Source of the DNA: Phoronis ovalis
Taxonomy: Eukaryota; Phoronida; Phoronidae
Reading direction: 5' to 3'
Length of the DNA stretch: 13,533 bases
Assembly (NCBI GenBank): GCA_028565635.1
Contig: JAOXYB010037629.1
Coordinates: 1-13,533, forward strand
Each line of letters starts with the position of its first letter. Position 1 is the stretch's first letter. The notes beneath the pieces were generated by a model. The model saw only the letters and a program-made list of their open reading frames with translations, was not told the DNA's origin and ran no database searches. A program made the position numbers and the translations under genes. Positions 9,701 to 13,533 of this stretch are shown here, piece after piece.

Positions 9701-11942
9701 CTATCTCTACCACTGCCAGCAAACAAAACCAGATGTTCGTTAAAGGTACATGAAGATACTTTATAAATGCAAAATTTAAAGCATCAGAGGCATGAAATAT
9801 TTTTAAAATCTTGTGACAAATAAATTTAAAAACTCAAATTTCATGTAACTTATTTCTTACAGGATTGTTTAAAATTATTCTTGGAAGGAGAAAAGATGAG
9901 TGGGGATAGCAAGTGGAACTGTCCTGTTTGTAAAACCAGAAGGGATGCTGTTAAGAAAATTGATATATGGAAATTGCCACATATTCTTCTGATACACTTC
10001 AAAAGGTAAATGTCATCATCAAATTGGCAGATGGTAAATGTCTTGATTTAGTGAATATCCCTGAAGCCCTTGATATCCGCCTTAAGAAATTTATATATAA
10101 ACAATTATAGAAATTTCTACAGAAACTGGCTGTCCCATACGCTGTCAATTCCATAACCAGGGTTCCACCTTACTCTTTTGTTTTTTTGTGTCCTTTGTAA
10201 AGATCAATTTAATTGGCTGTTTCTTGTCTAGGTCCAGACTTACTTTTCAGTCTTTTGTTGGGGGCGCAATGGTGAGATACACGAAAATGGTAGTGAATAT
10301 ACCAAGGGTAAATATAGGAACATATTGTAAGAATATTCCTTGGCAATGCAAAGATGATGTGAAACAAGCAGAAATCATTTATAACTACACCCCTTGCAAT
10401 GAATTTACTGTACGCAGTACTTCGTGGTGTTTTAACCTACCAGGCTTACGAAGAATTTCTCTTCAAGATTTCCTCTGTGTCTCCATAAATATTCCTTTTG
10501 TTTCGATCATGTTAAAGTACAGTTAAGACAACTAAGGATAAAAGAAATTCGTTAACAACAGTAGATTTCTGAGTTATGCTTTGCTAGTAAATAATGGTTT
10601 ATGACACTCACTCGAATAGTTACTGTCTTTTAAGTGTTATAATAAATCATCACAAACCAATAATGCAGCAGAGCATAACTTGGAAATGTACTGTTAATTC
10701 AAAATTGTCAATGATGTTACATCTTCATGAAATGTGGCGACATCTGGTTGTCAGTCCTTTATAAAAAATTGATTTTTTTATATTTTCATTAAAAGCTGTT
10801 ATAATTGTTGCATTCTTATTTTAAGATTCTATTTCCGTGGTATGTGGAGAGATAAGCTGAGTACCAGTATTGATTTTCCTATCAATAATATGGACATGAG
10901 GAATATTGTTGTTGGACCAAAGAAGCCAGCGCACAATTACAACCTTTATGCACTTTCAGTAGGTATCTTTTGTACTGGATATTGACATTTGCATAGAAAA
11001 AATATACTCACAGACCTGAAATTAAAATTGACATGGCTTTGGTTCCTAAGGTCATAATTGATATAAAATAAGATTAAACACAATTTATTCCTTTTGTGAT
11101 TTTCCTTATACAATTTAAATTAGCAGAAACCATGTTTTAGAATTACTGTGTTTATTTCTTGGATTATGCTGCTGTGATTTTTACTAAAATAATGTAATTG
11201 TACATTGCAGCTCCATAAAGGACAAAGCATGGAACACGGACACTGTAAGTACATACAAGCATGTAATTATTGTAACAATTGTATAATTACTCATTGTCTC
11301 TTGATTAGAACTTTATTGTTCTTGAACACCTATTATAAATTGCTTGCTATGGTATCTTTATACCTCATCACCAAATGCTTTTTCAAAGTTTGTAGCAAAC
11401 TTATAATTATCTTGTTATTTATTATTCCAGACACTGCATACTGTAAATCACCAAGTGATGAGAGATGGTATGATTTTGATGATCAAGATGTCTTCAAGGC
11501 ATCAGAGTCTGATATCAGGGTATGTAAAGATATCAAGTATTGGAGAGTGCTATTCCTATTTAGTATAATTTTTTAAAGAAATAAATATAGGAGATTAGTA
11601 TAATTCTGCATTTTATGGCTTGTGAGTTTGGCAAATTTAAGTTTGTACAATTTTAAAGCGCATTATTTCTTAGAGACGATCATCTGTGCCCCAGATACTG
11701 GCCTAATGATCACCCCTATTCGAAAAGAGGATGAAAGGCAGGAGACACCTGTATGCGGTCACTTGATGAGTTTGTGCCTCACGTCTGGGGTTATGTTTAA
11801 TACTATTTATTTATTTAGATAATTTTCCATTTATCAATATAGGAAGTTTTGACTGTGATATTCATATTTTTTTTAGGCTGCCCAGTCTCAAGCATACATA
11901 CTTTTCTACTCAATGAAAACCAACAAGCTTTCATTCAACTGA
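561..11942 (+). CDS. USP8: Ubiquitin carboxyl-terminal hydrolase 8 (USP8/UBPY) orthologue, 5'-partial, 19 visible exons
   Basis: Cysteine protease that removes ubiquitin from cargo and from ESCRT-0 partners on endosomes (family knowledge). Joining exons 561-723, 1021-1168, 1577-2258, 2844-2985, 3206-3330, 3685-3823, 4141-4434, 4677-4881, 6099-6258, 7875-7965, 8218-8454, 8909-9013, 9183-9305, 9629-9745, 9863-10005, 10826-10958, 11211-11244, 11431-11519 and 11877-11942 gives one open frame of 1064 residues plus a TGA stop. All 18 introns are GT-AG and every phase matches. Visible domains in order: rhodanese-like C-terminal half, linker with an SH3-binding motif, coiled coil, WW, 14-3-3 motif, second SH3-binding motif, USP domain with Cys box (GNTCYINS), QQDSQEF, two CxxC pairs, GHYTAYC and WYDFDD. 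The order is that of human USP8 (1118 aa); this protein is longer, mainly in the coiled coil. The N-terminal dimerisation domain and start codon lie 5' of the window. Confidence 0.96.
1021..1168 (+). CDS. USP8: USP8 exon V2: end of rhodanese-like domain and PPGY motif
   Basis: 49 codons plus one base (phase 0 in, phase 1 out; donor GTAAGT). [17 protein letters not shown] is nearly identical to the human [17 protein letters not shown] and closes the rhodanese fold. It is followed by [14 protein letters not shown], where human has a proline-rich stretch without PPxY. Confidence 0.95.
1129..1140 (+). other. USP8: PPxY motif (PPGY, residues 91-94)
   Basis: Codons CCT CCT GGT TAT directly C-terminal to the rhodanese fold give PPGY, the consensus ligand of group I WW domains. 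The same protein carries a canonical WW domain at residues 572-602. Binding, within or between chains, is inferred. Confidence 0.6.
1194..1345. repeat. Tandem duplication, period about 84 bp, in intron 2
   Basis: Two similar units share CTTTGa.AATT followed by ATGTCACA.AAAT.TGTT.AGT.TG (starting about 1212 and 1296) and then a TTTT.CA..CGAT block. A weaker third unit may follow to about 1420. The intron (1169-1576) otherwise shows nothing, and the open frame across it is accidental. Confidence 0.6.
1577..2258 (+). CDS. USP8: USP8 exon V3: linker with SH3-binding motif and start of coiled coil
   Basis: The largest visible exon: 226 codons with split codons at both ends (phase 1 in, phase 2 out; donor GTATGT). 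The first part ([12 protein letters not shown]) matches human LDFTYPSLEES, which confirms the join to V2. A Ser/Asn/Lys-rich, presumably disordered linker follows, with the SH3-binding motif PTVDRSKKP at residues 151-159. From about residue 271 the sequence becomes heptad-like and charged ([20 protein letters not shown] onward), opening the coiled coil. The GTG at 1576 is not a start codon: its G belongs to the acceptor AG. Confidence 0.95.
1717..1743 (+). other. USP8: STAM-type SH3-binding motif 1 (PTVDRSKKP)
   Basis: Matches Px(V/I)(D/N)RxxKP, the non-PxxP motif by which mammalian USP8 binds the SH3 domains of STAM/Hbp. Human USP8 has PQIDRTKKP in the equivalent linker. This links the protein to ESCRT-0 on endosomes. 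Confidence 0.88.
2259..2843 (+). other. USP8: Intron 3, with in-frame read-through and nearby AATAAA
   Basis: 585-base intron, phase 2. If unspliced, the frame continues 14 codons beyond the split Glu codon to TAA at 2299-2301, and AATAAA follows at 2304-2309. A U/GU-rich stretch lies around 2361-2385. No further exon or repeat is recognised in the remainder. Confidence 0.6.
2844..2985 (+). CDS. USP8: USP8 exon V4: coiled coil
   Basis: One base completing a split Glu codon, then 47 codons ([19 protein letters not shown]...LEDRNNR), ending at AGG before GTAAAA (phase 0). The acceptor is ttctgttgtag. Heptad-like Leu spacing and alternating charge continue the coiled coil. Confidence 0.88.
3206..3330 (+). 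CDS. USP8: USP8 exon V5: coiled coil
   Basis: 41 codons plus two bases after a ttttatgcag acceptor; donor GTGAAT. Reads [19 protein letters not shown]...[10 protein letters not shown], strongly charged helix. It is in frame with V4 (phase 0) and V6 (phase 2), and has no start or stop of its own. Confidence 0.87.
3331..3684 (+). other. USP8: Intron 5, nothing recognised
   Basis: 354 bases of AT-rich sequence with normal GT-AG ends. No repeat, RNA gene or extra exon was seen. Confidence 0.7.
3685..3823 (+). CDS. USP8: USP8 exon V6: coiled coil
   Basis: One base plus 46 codons ([20 protein letters not shown]...AEIAEK), between a ctctttatttag acceptor and GTAAAG donor. The frame stays open upstream to 3641, but that part lies in the intron and lacks the charged pattern. 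Continuous with V5 and V7. Confidence 0.88.
3824..4140 (+). other. USP8: Intron 6, nothing recognised
   Basis: 317 bases, AT-rich, GT-AG ends, phase 0. Nothing beyond homopolymer A and T runs. Confidence 0.7.
4141..4434 (+). CDS. USP8: USP8 exon V7: repetitive coiled coil
   Basis: 98 codons, phase 0 at both ends, donor GTAACT. The exon encodes [18 protein letters not shown] followed by repeats that begin [28 protein letters not shown] and EKAKKEE, spaced 10 to 17 residues apart. The DNA gaaaaagctcgcttaga occurs exactly twice, 39 nt apart (4249 and 4288), suggesting internal duplication. Because both ends are phase 0, the exon could be skipped without a frameshift. Confidence 0.92.
4677..4881 (+). 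CDS. USP8: USP8 exon V8: WW domain
   Basis: 68 codons plus one base (phase 0 in, phase 1 out; acceptor ttgattctag, donor GTTAGA). Starts [12 protein letters not shown] and contains one complete WW domain, then a Ser/Thr/Asn-rich tail ending KLHSLNK. An in-frame ATG at 4683 is internal and is not proposed as a start. Human USP8 has a WW-like domain at the same place beginning LPSGWAKF. Confidence 0.94.
4698..4790 (+). other. USP8: Canonical WW domain (residues 572-602)
   Basis: Both signature Trp codons are present (4710-4712 in LPSGW and 4779-4781 in THWEAP), with the FYVDHNTG core and final Pro. The Tyr and His positions typical of group I PPxY-binding WW domains are intact. Human USP8's WW-like domain, as I recall it, has lost the second Trp and is reported to be autoinhibitory toward the USP domain. 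Confidence 0.93.
5361..5756 (+). mobile_element. Dispersed repeat with 5' hairpin, copy 1
   Basis: Begins with a T run, then a hairpin at 5369-5401 (TATGCaaATCACTAT gt ATAGTGgATGGGCATA), then CAGTCGTACTGTATG and a GTCGTGGTCG stretch. The same start recurs at 13451-13533. Downstream it holds two related units (about 5476-5611 and 5655-5756). No transposase is visible; class unknown. Confidence 0.6.
5476..5756 (+). repeat. Two direct-repeat units inside the intron 8 element
   Basis: Unit A (5476-5611) and unit B (5655-5756) share CTTCATATT, AGTA.AGgTCAAAGTACA.GTCAG, TAATTTT and a small palindrome: ATGGCTGACTGGCGGCCAT at 5585-5603 and ATGGCTGACTAGCAGCCAT at 5732-5750. Unit A has about 35 extra bases in the middle, similar to its own first part. 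Confidence 0.65.
6099..6258 (+). CDS. USP8: USP8 exon V9: 14-3-3 motif and second SH3-binding motif
   Basis: Two bases completing Asp, 52 codons, then two bases (phase 1 in, phase 2 out; acceptor cactacag, donor GTTTGT). Reads [18 protein letters not shown], then [10 protein letters not shown], then [18 protein letters not shown]. Human USP8 has LKRSYSSPDI at the corresponding place between the WW-like and USP domains. This is a short regulatory segment, presumably disordered. Confidence 0.94.
6164..6181 (+). other. USP8: 14-3-3-type phosphoserine motif RSNSSP (Ser658)
   Basis: RSNSSP fits the RSxpSxP mode-1 14-3-3 consensus and aligns with human RSYSSP around Ser718, the Cushing's-disease mutation hotspot where 14-3-3 binding restrains the protease. 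The central Ser codon is 6173-6175. Phosphorylation here is inferred by homology. Confidence 0.85.
6224..6250 (+). other. USP8: STAM-type SH3-binding motif 2 (PSVDRKAKP)
   Basis: Second match to Px(V/I)(D/N)RxxKP (residues 675-683), just before the catalytic domain. Human USP8 also carries its second such motif between the 14-3-3 site and the catalytic domain. Two motifs could engage two STAM SH3 domains. Confidence 0.87.
6490..6871. repeat. Long imperfect palindrome (foldback) in intron 9
   Basis: Left arm 6490-6690 and right arm 6719-6871 are inverted copies. Matching blocks are CAAA..GTTGAA near 6490 with its complement near 6860, ATTTTGGG (6521) with CCCAAAAT (6830), and TGCACA...CTTTAG.T.TAGATCTAC (6604-6633) with its complement (6774-6805). 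The left arm has about 55 extra bases (about 6548-6600). Weaker similarity extends to about 6460-6925. No coding capacity. Confidence 0.72.
7311..7496. mobile_element. TA-flanked MITE-like element, copy 2 (complete)
   Basis: 186 bp bounded by TA at 7309-7310 and 7497-7498. The left end GGGCTGATCC.CTTTTAGTTGTAC and the reverse complement of the right end, AGGCTGTTCCAGTTTTAGTTGTAC, form terminal inverted repeats that continue through a G-rich/C-rich stretch for about 35 bases. The right half matches bases 1-101. No ORF of note, so non-autonomous; a TA target site would suit Tc1/mariner-type transposition. Confidence 0.75.
7875..7965 (+). CDS. USP8: USP8 exon V10: lead-in to the catalytic domain
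   Basis: One base plus 30 codons ([20 protein letters not shown], then [10 protein letters not shown]), acceptor ttttcccttcag, donor GTATGT, ending in phase 0. NPVYGG matches human NPVFGG immediately upstream of TGLRNLGNTCY. The preceding intron is the longest in the window at about 1.6 kb. Confidence 0.93.
8218..8454 (+). CDS. USP8: USP8 exon V11: catalytic Cys box
   Basis: 79 codons, phase 0 at both ends (acceptor ctcttttaaaag, donor GTATCA). Contains [20 protein letters not shown] with the nucleophile Cys730 at 8257-8259, then [20 protein letters not shown], close to human YQDDINRSNLLGHKGEVAEE. This forms the thumb of the USP fold. The acceptor's pyrimidine tract is interrupted by AAAA, but protein homology fixes the boundary. 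Confidence 0.96.
8455..8908 (+). other. USP8: Intron 11, carrying a foldback
   Basis: 454 bases, phase 0, between the Cys-box exon and the QQDSQEF exon. Holds the inverted repeat at 8636-8790; the rest is plain AT-rich sequence. Confidence 0.7.
8636..8790. repeat. Imperfect inverted repeat (foldback) in intron 11
   Basis: GTTTGCAATGAgatGTGA (8668-8684) pairs with the complement of TCACttCATTGCAAAC (8747-8762), and CAAATCAACT (8636-8645) with AGCTGATTTG (8781-8790). Arms are about 60 bases with gaps around a loop near 8701-8724. No similarity to the other foldbacks was noticed. Confidence 0.62.
8909..9013 (+). CDS. USP8: USP8 exon V12: QQDSQEF box
   Basis: 35 codons, phase 0 at both ends, acceptor tttgttgcag, donor GTAAGA. 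Reads [20 protein letters not shown] then [15 protein letters not shown], almost matching human [20 protein letters not shown]. The frame continues past the donor to 9100, but that part is intron. Confidence 0.96.
9183..9305 (+). CDS. USP8: USP8 exon V13: USP domain, finger-side segment
   Basis: 41 codons, phase 0 at both ends (acceptor ttgaatgttgtag, donor GTATAA). Begins [20 protein letters not shown] and ends [18 protein letters not shown], equivalent to human AWQKHKQLNESIIVALFQ. The first half is less conserved, as is usual for this loop in USPs. Confidence 0.95.
9306..9628 (+). other. USP8: Intron 13, nothing recognised
   Basis: 323 bases, T-rich, with open frames that are continuous with exon V14 only by chance. 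No repeats or RNA genes seen. Confidence 0.7.
9629..9745 (+). CDS. USP8: USP8 exon V14: first CxxC zinc pair
   Basis: 39 codons, phase 0 at both ends, acceptor ttgttttcag, donor [26 protein letters not shown] holds the first CxxC of the USP zinc-ribbon fingers, followed by [18 protein letters not shown] (human FMYLSLPLASTSKCTLQ). The frame is open upstream from 9350, but the acceptor and homology limit the exon. Confidence 0.95.
9863..10005 (+). CDS. USP8: USP8 exon V15: second CxxC pair and palm
   Basis: 47 codons plus two bases (phase 0 in, phase 2 out; acceptor tatttcttacag, donor GTAAAT). Contains [31 protein letters not shown] (second zinc CxxC) and [10 protein letters not shown]. This matches human FYCSHCRARRDSLKKIEIWKLPPVLLVHLK. 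A copy of the donor sequence ggtaaatgtc recurs 28 bases downstream at 10033. Confidence 0.95.
10006..10825 (+). other. USP8: Intron 15, carrying a foldback
   Basis: 820 bases, phase 2. Contains the inverted repeat at 10546-10700, and a second copy of the donor sequence ggtaaatgtc at 10033-10042. The 112-codon frame at 10188-10526 has no recognisable domain and no matching splice phase. Confidence 0.7.
10546..10700. repeat. Imperfect inverted repeat (foldback) in intron 15
   Basis: The left arm (GTTAACAacaGTA.ATTTC..AGTTATGCT.TGC, then AATGGTTTATGA) is the inverted counterpart of the right arm (TCACAAACCAATAATGCAGCAGAGCATAACTTGGAAATGTACTGTTAATTC, ending 10700). Arms are about 50-59 bases and the loop is about 45. 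It would form a hairpin in the pre-mRNA. Confidence 0.72.
10826..10958 (+). CDS. USP8: USP8 exon V16: palm segment before the His box
   Basis: One base completing the Arg of HFKRF, then 44 codons ([18 protein letters not shown] through HNYNLYALS), ending in phase 0 at GTAGGT. Human has FSYDGRWKQKLQTSVDFP and YNLFSVS. A GT four bases downstream (gtag|gtatct) would break the frame and is rejected as the donor. Confidence 0.94.
11211..11244 (+). CDS. USP8: USP8 exon V17: 34-nt exon with the catalytic His
   Basis: Only 11 codons plus one base: [11 protein letters not shown] then T of the Tyr codon (phase 0 in, phase 1 out; acceptor tacattgcag, donor GTAAGT). The final His (11241-11243, residue 1013) is the catalytic His of GHYTAYC, so an intron splits this motif directly after it. 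The loop is about one residue longer than in human USP8. Skipping it would shift the frame. Confidence 0.9.
11431..11519 (+). CDS. USP8: USP8 exon V18: GHY box remainder and catalytic Asp
   Basis: Two bases finishing Tyr, then 29 codons: [20 protein letters not shown] and FKASESDIR, ending in phase 0 at GTATGT. Human has YTAYCKNAARQRWFKFDDHEV. The third catalytic residue is one of the Asp pair at 1030/1031 (11478-11483). The acceptor is tattattccag. Confidence 0.95.
11520..11876 (+). other. USP8: Intron 18, nothing firm
   Basis: 357 bases, phase 0. An AATAAA at 11580-11585 lies soon after the in-frame stop reached by read-through. A weak inverted CCCCAGA/TCTGGGG pair (about 11690 and 11785) is not convincing as an element. 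Confidence 0.6.
11877..11942 (+). CDS. USP8: USP8 exon V19: C-terminus and stop
   Basis: 21 codons and TGA, phase 0, acceptor tattttttttag. [20 protein letters not shown] ends the USP fold (human SSAAYILFYTSL). The chain stops about ten residues beyond YILFY, slightly shorter than in human. Confidence 0.95.
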   Translation, partial: AAQSQAYILFYSMKTNKLSFN

Positions 11943-12500
11943 GTTCAGCATGGAAGACTACTTTTTGAGATTACTAAATGCAGCAGAAATACCATATGTA
12001 CTAGAAGGTATTAGAAACTGCATGGTGATAGGATACATGTTACGTATAAACTTAAATGCAATTCAATATATCTTAATTAACTAATTACATATTAAAATAT
12101 CAAATTATTATCAAATTATTATCAAAATGTGCTTATTGTTGTGTAAAAGAGTGTTAATGGCAGACTATTATAACATGTTAGTGCTATTATATATGTTTGT
12201 TTGATATTGATGGCATGGTGCGAATGGACAGAAAAAACTCTAAATAGAATACTTCATATGATTAAGTGTTAAAAGGTAAACTACTGATTTGTGCGTTATT
12301 ATGCAATGTTGGTCATTAACTGTAAATGCCATTCTAATTATGTTTTGAAAATGTGCAATTTATATTTATTTAATAAGTGTTATTTTTCTTTAAAATATTG
12401 ACATGTTCCTCAATATTATTATGTTCCTTGCAAGAAACGTAACTGTACCTTTGTTATATTGTTCATGCATGAATAAATAACATTTCTAAATTAACATATA
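11943..12500 (+). other. USP8: USP8 3' untranslated region
   Basis: AT-rich, with stops in all frames, from the TGA to the first strong poly(A) signal. It includes a small tandem repeat of atcaaattatt (12099-12127). The exact cleavage site cannot be seen. Confidence 0.75.
12472..12477 (+). terminator. Poly(A) signal AATAAA
   Basis: Canonical AATAAA about 530 bases after the stop, followed some 35-60 bases on by a U/GU-rich stretch (ggttttcttgctccttccttg). Further AATAAA hexamers at 12902, 12983 and 13241 could serve longer 3' ends. Confidence 0.7.
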
Positions 12501-13450
12501 TGCACCAAAGTGCAAGGTTTTCTTGCTCCTTCCTTGTAAAAGTAACAATTTTGTGAGTGGAACTTATTTTGGCGATAGTTATTTCGCACTTCCAATTGAA
12601 TCGAATGTCTAAACAATGAGAGTTTTCATGCAATTTTTAACATTCTGTGAGAGGAAATGGTCAGTTATCAAGTGTTGTTAAATTTTGCCAAAACTTGTCC
12701 ACGCAATGGAATTATTTATTAGGAATGTATTTGGAATGTATATAATCATGATTCGATTATTATTGAAGATTGTCAGTTACTTTTTATGTTGCAAGTGTTA
12801 CATTAGAGCATATTGTTCAAATAATATTGGTTATACTTTAGCTTAGCAGGCAATCAAATGTTTTAAAGGCATTTCAATGTCTTCATACTCCTTATTCGGT
12901 CAATAAACTCCTTGTCAAACAAAATCTTGTGATAGTGTCAAGTTACCAGAACAGTTTTTGTGTAATTAATTGCAAAACTTTCAATAAACAAAAACAATAT
13001 GTATTGTTAATTTATCACAACAACAGTTGTCAGAAATGTATTTACAAATTAAATCTAAATAATGAAACAATCTAATAAATCTATCCAGGCTTAGCTAAAA
13101 CTTTATTTCAATCTTAAATGTGCACTTTTCTAGAGTACTATTACTGGCAAGTCATTATGTCATAATTTAAGCTTTTACTATTACAGGTAAAAATATTGTC
13201 CCAAAGACGACACATATTTGTTAAATGGGCAGTGTTCCAAAATAAAAGCAGAAAATACTGAGTACATGCATACATTTTACAAAATTAATTTTAATTAGAA
13301 ATCTCCTGTTTTGTGTGACTGACTTGTGATTTACCATGCCTATTCAGTAATTGATGTCTCTGATACAGAGAAAGAAACATGATTTGACATGGGACTACTA
13401 AATTTAAACTACCAGTAGTTGGGATTACATAGTTACGAATTTGAATTTGA
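12501..13450. other. Downstream region without a recognised gene
   Basis: About 950 AT-rich bases with no long frame, splice-bounded exon, tRNA or recognisable repeat. It may be extended 3' UTR (several AATAAA hexamers) or intergenic DNA. Confidence 0.6.
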
Positions 13451-13533
13451 ACTAGTTTTTTATGCCCATCACTATGTAATAGTGAAAGGGCATATAGCCG
13501 TACTGCATGCGGCGTCGTCGGCGTATGTACCCT
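13451..13533 (+). mobile_element. Dispersed repeat with 5' hairpin, copy 2 (cut by window end)
   Basis: T run, then hairpin TATGCCCATCACTAT-gta-ATAGTGAAAGGGCATA (13461-13494), then TAGCCGTACTGCATG and GGCGTCGTCGGCG. It shares start and order with 5361-5460 in the same orientation. The element continues past the window end. Confidence 0.65.

Larger units (their letters stand above)
8218..11927 (+). other. USP8: USP (peptidase C19) catalytic domain, complete (exons V11-V19)
   Basis: All landmarks of an active ubiquitin-specific protease are present: Cys box with Cys730, QQDSQEF, two CxxC pairs (exons V14 and V15) for the zinc-ribbon fingers, GHYTAYC with His1013, FDD with Asp1030/1031, and the closing AYILFY. 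No catalytic or zinc residue is missing, so the gene is predicted functional. Confidence 0.95.

Noticed and set aside
9350-9766. 138-codon frame beginning before exon V14, seemingly hydrophobic
   Set aside because: The T-rich intron makes Leu/Phe codons that imitate membrane segments. Acceptor at 9628 and homology limit the exon to 9629-9745.
10188-10526. 112-codon frame in intron 15
   Set aside because: Composition is not that of a known domain, and the V15-V16 join (HFK-R-FYF) is continuous with the family without it.
11685-11795. Inverted CCCCAGA/TCTGGGG pair in intron 18
   Set aside because: Only about seven bases match well and the flanks do not pair convincingly, so it is not reported as a foldback.
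1-13533. Search for tRNA, rRNA, CRISPR, or bacterial-type operons
   Set aside because: No cloverleaf, rRNA-like or regularly spaced repeat array was seen. The split gene structure is plainly eukaryotic.

Overview
This is eukaryotic, intron-rich, AT-rich DNA, most likely from an invertebrate animal. One multi-exon gene on the + strand fills most of it: the orthologue of the deubiquitinase USP8 (UBPY). Nineteen coding exons (V1-V19) can be placed between 561 and 11942. All introns are GT-AG, all reading-frame phases join cleanly, and the last exon ends in a stop codon. The joined exons encode 1064 residues. The 5' part of the gene (N-terminal dimerisation/MIT-like domain and first half of the rhodanese-like domain) lies upstream of the window. 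The phylum cannot be fixed from this sequence.

Protein layout, numbered from the first complete visible codon: second half of the rhodanese-like domain (about 1-88), a PPGY motif (91-94), a low-complexity linker with a STAM-type SH3-binding motif (151-159), a long charged coiled coil with EKARLEAE-like repeats (about 271-564), a canonical WW domain (572-602), a 14-3-3-type motif RSNSSP (655-660), a second SH3-binding motif (675-683), and a complete USP catalytic domain (about 720-1060). In that domain Cys730, His1013, Asp1030/1031 and both CxxC zinc pairs are present. The order matches vertebrate USP8, which acts on endosomes with STAM/ESCRT-0 to deubiquitinate sorted receptors.

The non-coding DNA is less plain than it first looks. 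Several introns hold long imperfect inverted repeats (195-386, 6490-6871, 8636-8790, 10546-10700). There is also a TA-flanked MITE-like element (7311-7496) with a second, truncated copy at 1-101. A second dispersed family with a 5' hairpin appears at 5361 and again at 13451. Intron 2 carries a roughly 84-bp tandem duplication. The 3' UTR begins at 11943, with a good poly(A) signal at 12472-12477; beyond about 12500 I see no further gene.

I found no new multi-gene system. The points most worth following are the canonical WW domain together with a PPxY motif in the same USP8 chain, a 34-nt exon carrying the catalytic histidine, a possible truncated isoform from intron 3 read-through, and the density of foldback elements in the introns.
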